Source: an uncultured Oscillospiraceae bacterium (GTDB taxonomy: Bacteria; Bacillota; Clostridia; Oscillospirales; Oscillospiraceae). From it: 49,513 nt of DNA. Where the stretch lies: the NCBI GenBank assembly GCA_934597345.1, contig CAKTRJ010000017.1, positions 1-49,513 of the forward strand. Reading direction: 5' to 3'. The translations under genes were made by a program, and so were the position numbers. Of the stretch, positions 16,265 through 23,605 are shown one piece after another. Under the pieces are notes generated by a model. That model was not told the origin of the DNA, ran no database searches, and saw only the letters and a program-made list of their open reading frames with translations. The first letter of the stretch is position 1; every line of letters begins with the position of its first letter.

Positions 16265-17293
16265 ATGGAGCTTCCGTGGATCGTTCTGACCTGTGCCCTT
16301 GCGATGGGTGTTCTTTTCCTGCTGCTTTACCTGCTGTCGCTGCGCCGTTCCATCCGTGAGGTGGCGGAGGAGCTGGAGGAAAAACTGGGGACGGACACGA
16401 ATACCCTGATCTCCATTTCCACCGGTGACAGGACCGTCCGGGCGCTGGCCGCCCGGATCAACCGGCAGCTGTACGCCCTCCGCAGGGAGCGCGTGCGGCT
16501 GCAAACGGGGAACGACGAGCTGACCGCCGCCGTCACCAACATCTCCCACGATCTGCGCACGCCGCTGACGGCGGTGTGCGGGTATCTGGATCTGCTGGAG
16601 CAGGAGCCGCAGTCGGAAAAGACTGTACGGTATCTTGCCGTTATCCGGGAACGGACAGACGCCATGCGGAGCCTGACGGAGGAACTGTTCCGCTACTCCG
16701 TCATTACATCCACGGCGGATGCCCTGAAAAAGGAGTCCGTCTGCCTGAACGACGTGCTGGAGCAGAGCCTTGCCGGGTTTTACGGCGCCCTGTCCGCCCG
16801 GGGCATCACGCCGGAGATCCGTATGCCGGAGCAGGCGGTGGCGCGGCAGCTGGATGCCGCGGCGCTGCGGCGGGTGTTCGACAACATCCTGAGCAACGCC
16901 GTCAAATACGCGGACGGCGACCTTGCGGTCAGCCTGCTGCCGGACGGTACGGTCACATTTTCCAACAGCGCGCCGTCCCTGAGCCGGGTGCAGGCCGAGC
17001 GGCTGTTTGACCGCTTTTATACGGTGGAGACCGCCCGGGATGCCACCGGGCTGGGGCTGTCCATCGCCAGGCTGCTGGTGGAAAAGATGGGCGGCGTCAT
17101 CACGGCAAGCTATGAAAACGGAAGGCTGCACATTTGCTGCCGGTCTGTGTCATGCTGGGCCTTACCGCCCTTTGTACGATCCTTGTCGTTCGTTTCTTCC
17201 GATGGGAATAGGGCGTTTTCCCGGCTGGTACCGGACGGACAGCCACTTGACGATCCGCGGCGTTACGATAATATGGCTGAAAAGCGGGTATGA
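16265..17293 (+). CDS. Sensor histidine kinase with aberrant C-terminal tail
   Basis: 342 residues as open frame. One N-terminal helix (about 4-26) followed by a coiled, cytoplasmic segment, with almost no extracellular loop. The dimerisation box NISHDLRTPL has the phospho-acceptor His95. The N-box is FDNILSNAVKYAD and the G2 box is TGLGLSIARLL; the F-box is LFDRFY. The kinase is complete up to GGVITASYENGRLHI (about residue 290). After that the frame reads about 50 residues of non-kinase sequence that does not look like any domain, whereas relatives end within a few residues of this point. A different frame there encodes the end of a membrane protein, so the gene seems to have been joined to other DNA. 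The kinase may still be active. Such small 'intramembrane-sensing' kinases usually rely on the ABC transporter for input. Confidence 0.85.
   Translation: MELPWIVLTCALAMGVLFLLLYLLSLRRSIREVAEELEEKLGTDTNTLISISTGDRTVRALAARINRQLYALRRERVRLQTGNDELTAAVTNISHDLRTPLTAVCGYLDLLEQEPQSEKTVRYLAVIRERTDAMRSLTEELFRYSVITSTADALKKESVCLNDVLEQSLAGFYGALSARGITPEIRMPEQAVARQLDAAALRRVFDNILSNAVKYADGDLAVSLLPDGTVTFSNSAPSLSRVQAERLFDRFYTVETARDATGLGLSIARLLVEKMGGVITASYENGRLHICCRSVSCWALPPFVRSLSFVSSDGNRAFSRLVPDGQPLDDPRRYDNMAEKRV
17116..17211 (+). pseudogene. Frame-shifted remnant: C-terminal end of a membrane protein, probably an ABC permease
   Basis: In a frame different from the kinase, this stretch reads HLLPVCVMLGLTALCTILVV followed by RFFRWE and a stop at 17209-17211. 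One hydrophobic helix ending in a short basic/aromatic tail is exactly how ABC-2 permeases end. There is no start and the frame is closed by a TGA at 17113. I read it as what is left of a second permease after a deletion that fused it to the kinase gene. It could also be chance, since GC-rich DNA easily encodes hydrophobic stretches. Confidence 0.45.
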
Positions 17294-17386
17294 GACATTG
17301 CCGGAGGGAAAGAAGGGCATTGAACCCGACACGGCGCTGATGATGCCGCATTTCGGAGAAAATGCTTCCGGGTGACCGAAAAAAGA

Positions 17387-17415
17387 TTGCGGAAAATGGA
17401 AATTTTTGCTATAAT
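17387..17415 (+). promoter_or_regulatory. Promoter of the lipoate ligase gene
   Basis: TTGCGG (17387-17392), a 17-base spacer and a perfect TATAAT (17410-17415). It lies 45 bases upstream of the start, with AGGAGGC as ribosome site in between. The stretch from 17212 to 17386 contains only read-through of the damaged kinase gene. Confidence 0.75.
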
Positions 17416-17460
17416 GTGAGCGAAGTGACGACCCCACACCGATGAACAGGAGGCAAAAAT

Positions 17461-18456
17461 ATGAGCACGGTAACGTATCTGGAGACCGGCAGCACGGACC
17501 CCGCCTACAATCTGGCGTTTGAGGAGTATGTGCTGACTCATCACACAACGGGTGACTATCTGCTGCTGTGGCAGAATGACAACACCATCGTGGTGGGGCA
17601 GAATCAGAACACCGCTCAGGAGATCGACCCCGCTTTTGTCAAGGAGCACCATGTCACGGTGGTGCGGCGCGGCACCGGCGGCGGCGCGGTCTATCACGAT
17701 CTGGGCAACCTGAACTACTCGTTCATTACCGATTCCGGCGCGGCGGAGCGGCTGACCATGGACCGCTTCACCCGTCCCATTGTGGAGGCGCTGCAGGGGC
17801 TTGGCCTGCATGCCGAGGCGTCCGGCCGCAACGACATTCTGGTGGAGGGCCGCAAGGTGTCCGGCACGGCTCAGCGCATCATTCAGGGCCGCATCCTGCA
17901 CCACGGCACGCTGCTGTTTGACTCCCGGCCGGAGATGATCGCCGGAGCCCTGCGGGTGGATCAGGCAAAGTTCACCTCCAAGAGCGCCAAGTCGGTGAAG
18001 AGCCGCATCGGCAATATCCGGGAATTCCTGCCGGTGGACATGGCGCTTCCGGAATTCTGGGCGTACCTGAAGAAGCAGCTGGCCGGGACCGGACTGGTGC
18101 AGAGCGCCCTGACGGCGGACGAGTTGGCCCAGGTCGCCAAACTGGCCGACGAGAAGTATCGTACCTGGGAGTGGACGTATGGCCGCTCGCCCAAGTTCGA
18201 CATGGTGAAGCGCAGCTACTTTGCCGGAGGACGGCTGGAGGTGGGCGTTTCCGTGGATCATGGCGTTATCACCGAGATCCGCTTCTACGGAGATTTCCTC
18301 AGCCTGACGGATACCACGCCGCTGTGCCGGGCGCTGGAGGGCGTGGCCTATCGGGAGGACGCGGTGTCCCCGGTGCTGGACAGCCAGCCCATGGCGGAGA
18401 TGTTCGGCGGAATCACAAAGGATGAGGTGCTGCGTACGATTTTCAATGAAGCATAA
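17461..18456 (+). CDS. lplA: Lipoate--protein ligase A
   Basis: 331 residues. It activates free lipoate with ATP and transfers it to the lysine of lipoyl domains (2-oxoacid dehydrogenase E2, glycine cleavage H protein) in the cytoplasm. Family signatures are present: the N-terminal NLAFEEYVL, the lipoate-binding RRGTGGGAVYHDLGNLNYSF (about 69-88), NDILVEGRKVSGTAQRI with the catalytic Lys, and HHGTLLF. The C-terminal 80 residues (TWEWTYGRSPKFDMVKR) form the small accessory domain, so the bipartite enzyme is complete at normal length. It has its own promoter and terminator and stands alone. No lipoyl-domain substrate gene is in the window, so the cell probably scavenges lipoate for complexes encoded elsewhere. 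Confidence 0.93.
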   Translation: MSTVTYLETGSTDPAYNLAFEEYVLTHHTTGDYLLLWQNDNTIVVGQNQNTAQEIDPAFVKEHHVTVVRRGTGGGAVYHDLGNLNYSFITDSGAAERLTMDRFTRPIVEALQGLGLHAEASGRNDILVEGRKVSGTAQRIIQGRILHHGTLLFDSRPEMIAGALRVDQAKFTSKSAKSVKSRIGNIREFLPVDMALPEFWAYLKKQLAGTGLVQSALTADELAQVAKLADEKYRTWEWTYGRSPKFDMVKRSYFAGGRLEVGVSVDHGVITEIRFYGDFLSLTDTTPLCRALEGVAYREDAVSPVLDSQPMAEMFGGITKDEVLRTIFNEA

Positions 18457-18491
18457 AAACACAGGGAAGCCAAGGGCTTCCCTGTGTTTTT
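18455..18491. terminator. Bidirectional terminator between lplA and a histidine kinase gene
   Basis: AACACAGGGAAGCC and GGCTTCCCTGTGTT form a perfect stem with loop AAG, with A and T runs on the two sides. It serves lplA from the left and the minus-strand kinase operon from the right. It overlaps both stop codons. Confidence 0.9.
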
Positions 18492-19767
18492 ATTTCAGCT
18501 CCGCGATGAATTCGATGGCGTTACCTGAGAGCGCGGCGCAGATGGCGCCGTGGTGGCCCTCGGCGATGCCCCGGGCGATGGACAGCCCTACGCCGAAGCC
18601 GCCCGCGCCCCGTGAGGGGTCAGCCTGATAGAACCGGTCGAAGAGCTTTCCGGTGTCGATGATGTCCGGCTCGGCGCAGCGGTTGCCGCAGCGCAGCACC
18701 ACGCCCCGGCGGCTCTTTTCCAGCGACAGGGTGATGGGCGACTCCGGCGCGGCATACTTCACCGCATTGTCCAGCAGAATGGACACCAGCTGCCGCACGG
18801 CGTATTCGTCGCCGGAATAGACCAGCTCCGGCTGGATGGCCAGCACCAGCGGGTGTCCTGCGGACTGGGCCAGCTCCCGGAAGGACTCCGCCGTTTCCGT
18901 TACCGCGCCGCTGATGGGGAACGGCTCCATTTTCAGGGGGGAGTTTTCCTCGTCCATGCGGCTGAGGGTCACCAGCGAGTTTACCAGCTCCGTCAGCTTT
19001 TCCGTCTGGGCCTGGGCCTTGTCGATCCACTTCTGCTGGCCCACCTCCATCTCCAGCACCTTCAGGCTGGTGGCAATGACGGTGATGGGGGTTTTCAGCT
19101 CGTGGCTGGCGCCGGTGATGAACTGCTTCTGCTGCTGGGCGCTGCGCACCATGGGGTCGATGGCCCGGCGGCTCAGCAGCACCACCAGAAGGAACACCAG
19201 CAGCGTACAGCCCGCGTCGGCGGCCAGCGACCAGATCAGCACCGTGCGGATGGCGCGCAGCTGCTGATAGCTGTCCAGAAAGATGGCCATGTACTGACCG
19301 TCCACATCGGCGGCCGCAAAGAAGCGGTAGCTGCCGCAGTAGCCGTAGCCCTCGCCCTTTTTCAGGGCGGCGGCCAGATATGGCGCGGTATCGTCCTCCG
19401 TTACGGAGGCGATCTTGCTGAGATCGGCGTCCGTTAGCGTGCCGTCCGCGTCATAGCGCAGCACAAAGTAACGGGTGGAGAAGGGAGTCTCCGGCGTGAA
19501 ATGGCCGTCCCGTCCAATGGGCTTTCCCTGGGGCGGTACAGGCGGCGGCACGTCGCCGCCGGAGGGCTCCGGTATCGTGTCCGTACTGCCGGAGAGGGGA
19601 ATGGTGCCCTGATTTTCGTAGATCAGGGTCAGGGTGCTGCGCAGGTCGGCGTCGGTGGAGACGTAGTTGGCCACGTTCAGGATCGCCGTCAGCAGCAGCA
19701 TCACCGCCGCCACCGACAGCGTGGCGATGCGGATAAACCGGTTGCGCAGGCGTTTGATCTTGATCAT
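18490..19767 (-). CDS. Sensor histidine kinase
   Basis: 425 residues. Helix one (about 12-34) and helix two (about 178-203) flank an extracytoplasmic domain of about 140 residues that contains a proline-rich insert (PEPSGGDVPPPVPPQGKP) and a short conserved-looking stretch FSTRYFVLRYDADGTL. The catalytic core is complete: phospho-acceptor His222 in GASHELKTPI, N-box LLDNAVKYA, F-box LFDRFY and G2 box GFGVGLSIARG. It overlaps the response regulator gene by 4 bases and is last in the minus-strand run VTC - DUF4956 - regulator - kinase. The sensed signal is unknown; the extracellular domain suggests an envelope or extracellular cue. Confidence 0.93.
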   Translation of the reverse strand: MIKIKRLRNRFIRIATLSVAAVMLLLTAILNVANYVSTDADLRSTLTLIYENQGTIPLSGSTDTIPEPSGGDVPPPVPPQGKPIGRDGHFTPETPFSTRYFVLRYDADGTLTDADLSKIASVTEDDTAPYLAAALKKGEGYGYCGSYRFFAAADVDGQYMAIFLDSYQQLRAIRTVLIWSLAADAGCTLLVFLLVVLLSRRAIDPMVRSAQQQKQFITGASHELKTPITVIATSLKVLEMEVGQQKWIDKAQAQTEKLTELVNSLVTLSRMDEENSPLKMEPFPISGAVTETAESFRELAQSAGHPLVLAIQPELVYSGDEYAVRQLVSILLDNAVKYAAPESPITLSLEKSRRGVVLRCGNRCAEPDIIDTGKLFDRFYQADPSRGAGGFGVGLSIARGIAEGHHGAICAALSGNAIEFIAELK

Positions 19768-20438
19768 GTCTCATCCTCCAGGGCGTAGCCCAGTCCCCGG
19801 TTGGCCCGCAGGGACACCTTTGAGCCGATGGCTTTCAGCTTTTTCCGCAGGTTGGAGATGTTGACCCACACCACGTTGATCTCCGCCTCGTTATCCCAGC
19901 CCCAGACGCGCTCCATGATCCGCTCGGCGGAGAACACCTGCCGGGGATTGCGGAGGAACAGCTCCATCACCTGAAACTCCCGCCCGCTGAGCCGCAGCGA
20001 CTGTCCGCCGCAGGACAGCAGCCCCGTGGACGGGTCCAGTGTCACGTCGCCGCAGGACAGCACCGACGGCTGATAGGCCTCGCTGCGGCGCAGCATGGCC
20101 CGCACACGGCTCAGCAGCTCGTCGGGGTCGAAGGGCTTGGGCAGATAGTCGTCGGCCCCGGCGTTGAAGCCGGTGATGCGGTCATCCTTCTGGCCCTTGG
20201 CAGTCAGCATCATGATGGGGGTCTTGCAGCCCTCGGCACGCAGCCGCCCCAGCACCTGAATGCCGTTCATCTTTGGCATCATCACGTCCAGTATCACGCC
20301 GTCGTATCCGCCGGAGGAGGCGTATTCATAGGCGTCGAAGCCGTTGTGGACGGCGTCCACGGAGAAGTGGTTTTTCTCAAAAAAGACCGTCAGGGCCTCC
20401 GCCAGATCCAGCTCGTCCTCCGCGATCAGCAGCCGCAT
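19764..20438 (-). CDS. OmpR/PhoB-family response regulator
   Basis: 224 residues. The receiver domain has Glu7-Asp8-Glu9, phospho-acceptor Asp51 in GVILDVMMPKMNG, Thr in MLTAK and Lys in YLPKPFD. The winged-helix output domain (about 125-224) has LSGREFQVMELFLRNP and ends GLGYALEDET. Its gene overlaps the kinase gene, so this is a cognate pair. It lies 62 bases downstream of the DUF4956 gene on the same strand and so is probably part of that operon. The 21-bp direct-repeat elements between the VTC and Cthe_2159 genes fit binding by a PhoB-type dimer, which makes this protein the best candidate for their regulator. Confidence 0.94.
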   Translation of the reverse strand: MRLLIAEDELDLAEALTVFFEKNHFSVDAVHNGFDAYEYASSGGYDGVILDVMMPKMNGIQVLGRLRAEGCKTPIMMLTAKGQKDDRITGFNAGADDYLPKPFDPDELLSRVRAMLRRSEAYQPSVLSCGDVTLDPSTGLLSCGGQSLRLSGREFQVMELFLRNPRQVFSAERIMERVWGWDNEAEINVVWVNISNLRKKLKAIGSKVSLRANRGLGYALEDET

Positions 20439-20500
20439 GGGTCATCACCTCGTACAGTTTGATAGGGATAGTATAGTGAAATGCTTGGGGAAATGCAAGC

Positions 20501-21163
20501 TTACAGCGCGTCCTTGACCATTTCCCGGCCGCAGACGATGTTCAGATTGCCGTTGCGGCACCGCAGCGCGTCCAGAAACGCCTTGGGAACGCTGTCCGAC
20601 CGCAGGGTGACGCGGTACTCCAATTCGTACAGCGTCCCCATGTTGGAGGTTTTCACCTTCACCAGTGTGTGGGCCTTGGTGTACTGGTCAAACAGATCGT
20701 CAAACAGCCCCTCATAGTCCAGATTCTCCGGAATGGTGATCTTCAGGCTCCGCTCGCCGCTGTCATGCTGGCCGAAGTGCAGCGCCGTCAGCGCCAGCAG
20801 CGCGGCGGACACGATGACGAAGGTCAGCGCCGCCAGTCCCACATAGCCCATGCCGGTGGCAAGGCCGATGGCCATGCCCAGAAACAGTACGCCGATCTCG
20901 CGGGCCGTGCCGGGGGCTGAGCGGAAGCGCACCAGACTGAAAGCACCGGCCACCGCCACACCGGCGCCGATGTTGCCGTTGACCAGCATAATGACCACCT
21001 GCACCACCACCGGCAGGATGGCCAGCGTGACGGCAAAGCTCTGGGTAGCGTATGCCCGGAACCGGGACACCAGCGCAAGGCCGATGCCCAGCGCCAGCGA
21101 CACGGCGGTGCAGATGAGAAACGCGGAAAGCGTCAGTTCCGTTCCAATGATCGAGTTAAGCAC
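20501..21163 (-). CDS. DUF4956 domain membrane protein
   Basis: 220 residues. Four hydrophobic helices in the first 130 residues, with the conserved-looking loop AVAGAFSLVRFRSAPGTAREIG between helices two and three, followed by a soluble alpha/beta C-terminal domain of about 90 residues (SLKITIPENLDYEGLFDDLF...). This is the architecture of DUF4956. Genes of this family commonly lie beside VTC-domain genes, as here, where the start overlaps the end of the VTC gene by 8 bases. A joint membrane role with the VTC protein, such as polyphosphate synthesis or translocation or a cell-surface polymer, is inferred from context only. Confidence 0.85.
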   Translation of the reverse strand: MLNSIIGTELTLSAFLICTAVSLALGIGLALVSRFRAYATQSFAVTLAILPVVVQVVIMLVNGNIGAGVAVAGAFSLVRFRSAPGTAREIGVLFLGMAIGLATGMGYVGLAALTFVIVSAALLALTALHFGQHDSGERSLKITIPENLDYEGLFDDLFDQYTKAHTLVKVKTSNMGTLYELEYRVTLRSDSVPKAFLDALRCRNGNLNIVCGREMVKDAL

Positions 21164-21869
21164 AGATACGTCCCTCCTTGGGTAAGATGTGGTGTTGGTA
21201 GCAATAGCCGTATTTGGAGAAGGAGGTGGGGAACACCTCCGCGCGGGACAGCAGTTGGCTGAGCCACAGGGGACACACCCCCGGCAGCTTGATCTCCATC
21301 AATATCATGCCGGGGTCGGTGATAGGCGCGCCGTAGTCGCCCAGCCGCAGGTCGAGCGCGGTGTCCCGCCACCGCAGGTTGGTGTCAAAGGTGATGCGCA
21401 GCTCCGAATCGTCGATCCCGGCGAAGGCCAGCCGGTCATAGGCGATGAACACCCTGGGCTTTGCGCCGTAGCGCTGCTGGAACCACAGGAGCTCCTGTCC
21501 GATCTGGCCGTGGCCGTTGGGGACAGCTCCGGCCAGAAAGGGAGCGGCCTCGCGGGCTTCGGTGGTGATGCGGCGCTTGTATACCACGCCGTCATACTTC
21601 TTTTTCAGCTCCACGAACACCCGGCCATTCTCCTCTGGTACGCCGTAGCTGCGGACACGGAGCTTCTCCTTATAGACCGGCTTCTCCAGCGAGGCCCGGA
21701 TCAGCCGCCAGTCGTCGGTATCATAATAAATATTGCAGATGGTGTACGCGCCGTAGGCATCCTTTTTCATATAGGGCCGCATGCCCTCCAGTATCAGACG
21801 CTGCTGCTCCGCCGTCAGGCGGTACTTCTTTTCATAGCGTTCAAAGCAGTTTTTGATCTGTGCTGCCAT
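21156..21869 (-). CDS. VTC domain protein (polyphosphate polymerase-like)
   Basis: 237 residues from the ATG at 21869 (MAAQIKNCFERYEKKY), which has a perfect AAAGGAGGTG site; the longer frame to 21920 runs through the -10 box and is rejected. The VTC fold is a triphosphate-tunnel enzyme. Matching features are the N-terminal RYEKKYRL, the tunnel-type basic strand KLRVRSYG, ELKKKYDGVVYKRR, VFIAYDRLAF, and near the end MEIKLPGVCPLWL. In yeast Vtc4 this domain makes polyphosphate from ATP. The alternating Arg/Lys and the terminal Glu-Lys pair seen here suggest that the tunnel is intact. It is the first gene of a minus-strand operon with DUF4956 and a two-component system, under a promoter that mirrors that of the divergent lipoprotein gene. 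Confidence 0.87.
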   Translation of the reverse strand: MAAQIKNCFERYEKKYRLTAEQQRLILEGMRPYMKKDAYGAYTICNIYYDTDDWRLIRASLEKPVYKEKLRVRSYGVPEENGRVFVELKKKYDGVVYKRRITTEAREAAPFLAGAVPNGHGQIGQELLWFQQRYGAKPRVFIAYDRLAFAGIDDSELRITFDTNLRWRDTALDLRLGDYGAPITDPGMILMEIKLPGVCPLWLSQLLSRAEVFPTSFSKYGYCYQHHILPKEGRICA

Positions 21870-21894
21870 GTGGGAGCACCTCCTTTGTGACGCT

Positions 21895-21976
21895 ATCATA
21901 CCTGCGCCGCCTAAAACCAACTTAAAGAAAATTCGGATTTTTTCTTTAGGTTTCTTTTAGGATACCGGATTATGAT
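21895..21976. promoter_or_regulatory. Mirror-image divergent promoters with 21-bp direct-repeat elements
   Basis: Rightward: element 21941-21961, made of TTTCTTTAGG followed by TTTCTTTTAGG, then 9 bases, then TATGAT (21971-21976). Leftward: element 21910-21930, read on the minus strand as TTTCTTTAAG followed by TTGGTTTTAGG, then 9 bases, then TATGAT (21895-21900). The two elements match at 18 of 21 positions. Each is two half-sites about 10-11 bases apart taking the place of a -35 box, as at PhoB/OmpR-activated promoters. The elements are 10 bases apart and inverted. Confidence 0.8.
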
Positions 21977-22039
21977 AAGGCCACAACAGCAGAAACGGAA
22001 ACATTCCAGCATATAACCATGACGAAGGAGGTCATTTCC

Positions 22040-23539
22040 ATGAAAAAGCTTGTATCCATCCTCTGCGCGGCGGCGCTGGCACTGTCGCTGGCGGGGTGCG
22101 GCGCACAGGCGGCCGACACCAATACAAATACCGATACCACCGCTCCGGTGGTCAGCACGGTCTATTCCTTAGAGGACGCCACCGTTCTCACTTTTGCCGA
22201 CAGCGGCATCACCGCGCAGGATGGCACTGACGGCTATGAGATCGACGGCACGGCCCTGACCATCGACAGCGCAGGCACCTACGCTGTGACCGGCACTTGC
22301 GCCGACGGCTCCATCACCATCAAAAAGGGCACCACCGGCGTGACGCTGGTGCTGAACGGATTGGCCCTCGCCAGCGCCGACACCGCACCCATTACCTGCA
22401 ATAAGTCCACGGAGGTCACCATCATCGCGGCGGAGGGCTCCGTCAACAGCCTGACAGACAGCGCAAAGAACAATGACGACGAATACCCCGACAACGAAGC
22501 GGCGGAAAACGCCGTCATCAAGTGCAAGGACGGCTCTCGGGTGACGCTGGGCGGCACCGGCAGCCTGACCATCACCGCCAACGGCAAGAACGGCATCAAG
22601 TCCGGCGCGACTACCGCCGAGGAGGGCGAAGCCTCCCTGACCATCCGTGAGCTGACGCTGACCATCAACGCTCCGGTCAACGACGCCGTCAATGCTGAGC
22701 AGACCTTGAACGTAGAGAGCGGTACGCTGACCATCTCCGCCGCTGACGACGCCCTCCACAGCGACCTCATCCTGAACATCGGCGCGGAGGGTACGGAAGG
22801 CCCCGCTATCACCATCACCCAGTGCTATGAGGGCATCGAGGGCGCGGCGCTGAACATCTATTCCGGCGATATCAGCATCACCTCCTCTGACGACTGTCTC
22901 AACGCCGCCAACTCCGACCTGAGCGGCTATGACTTCACCATGAATATCTCCGGCGGCACCATCATGGCCTGTTCTGCCAGCGGCGACGGCTTTGACTCCA
23001 ACGGCGACCTGACCATCACTGGCGGCAGCGTCACCGTCTGGACGGCCAACACAGCGGACAACCAGCCGCTGGATGCCGACGGCACCATCACGATCTCCGG
23101 CGGCACGGTGCTGGCGGCGGGTGGCAGCAACGGCATGGGCATGAACCTGACGGCTGCCCAGCCCTGCGTTACCTTCGGTTCCTCCGGCGGCATGGGCAGC
23201 CCCAACGGCGGCGGCAGCACCATCACCAAGGACAGCGCCCTGGCCATCACCGGAAGCGACGGCAATACGGTTTACAGCGGCAGTGCGACATGCAATGCCA
23301 GCTTCCTGCTCTTCTCATCTCCTGACCTGATCGACGAGGGCAGCTACACCCTTTCCGCAGGTACGGCCACCCTCACCGCCGAGGCCCAGAGCGGCGCTAT
23401 CTCCTCTGGCTTCGGCGGTATGGGCGGCGGCCCCAACGGCGGCATGGGCGATTTCCGGCCCGGCGACGACCGGCAGCCTCCGGAAATGCCCTCCGGCGGC
23501 GGGCGTCCTGACGGCGGTCAGCCGCCCGCAAAGGGATGA
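22040..23539 (+). CDS. Cthe_2159-like carbohydrate-binding lipoprotein
   Basis: 499 residues from the ATG at 22040, behind AAGGAGG. Lipobox LSLAGC with Cys20, then a Thr/Asn-rich linker. The body (about 45-420) is a run of short repeating strands such as GDISITSSDDCLNAANSD, GDGFDSNGDLTITGG and ISGGT, the ladder pattern of a right-handed parallel beta-helix with many Asp/Asn turns. This matches the Cthe_2159 family, whose founding member binds acidic polysaccharide and calcium. The C-terminal 50 residues are Gly/Pro-rich (GGMGGGPNGGMG, PEMPSGGGRPDGGQPP), probably cell-wall spanning or flexible. It is divergent from, and shares a mirrored promoter with, the VTC/DUF4956/two-component operon. It may hold or organise an anionic polymer at the surface; that is inference. 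Confidence 0.82.
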   Translation: MKKLVSILCAAALALSLAGCGAQAADTNTNTDTTAPVVSTVYSLEDATVLTFADSGITAQDGTDGYEIDGTALTIDSAGTYAVTGTCADGSITIKKGTTGVTLVLNGLALASADTAPITCNKSTEVTIIAAEGSVNSLTDSAKNNDDEYPDNEAAENAVIKCKDGSRVTLGGTGSLTITANGKNGIKSGATTAEEGEASLTIRELTLTINAPVNDAVNAEQTLNVESGTLTISAADDALHSDLILNIGAEGTEGPAITITQCYEGIEGAALNIYSGDISITSSDDCLNAANSDLSGYDFTMNISGGTIMACSASGDGFDSNGDLTITGGSVTVWTANTADNQPLDADGTITISGGTVLAAGGSNGMGMNLTAAQPCVTFGSSGGMGSPNGGGSTITKDSALAITGSDGNTVYSGSATCNASFLLFSSPDLIDEGSYTLSAGTATLTAEAQSGAISSGFGGMGGGPNGGMGDFRPGDDRQPPEMPSGGGRPDGGQPPAKG

Positions 23540-23552
23540 CAGCCTTATAGCA

Positions 23553-23585
23553 GAAAAAGAGGAACCGGACGGTTCCTCTTTTTTG
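23553..23585. terminator. Bidirectional terminator
   Basis: AAAAGAGGAACC and GGTTCCTCTTTT pair around the loop GGAC and are followed by a T tract. It lies between the convergent Cthe_2159-like and YkvI-like genes. Confidence 0.88.
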
Positions 23586-23605
23586 TATATGCTTCGCGGG
23601 CAAGA

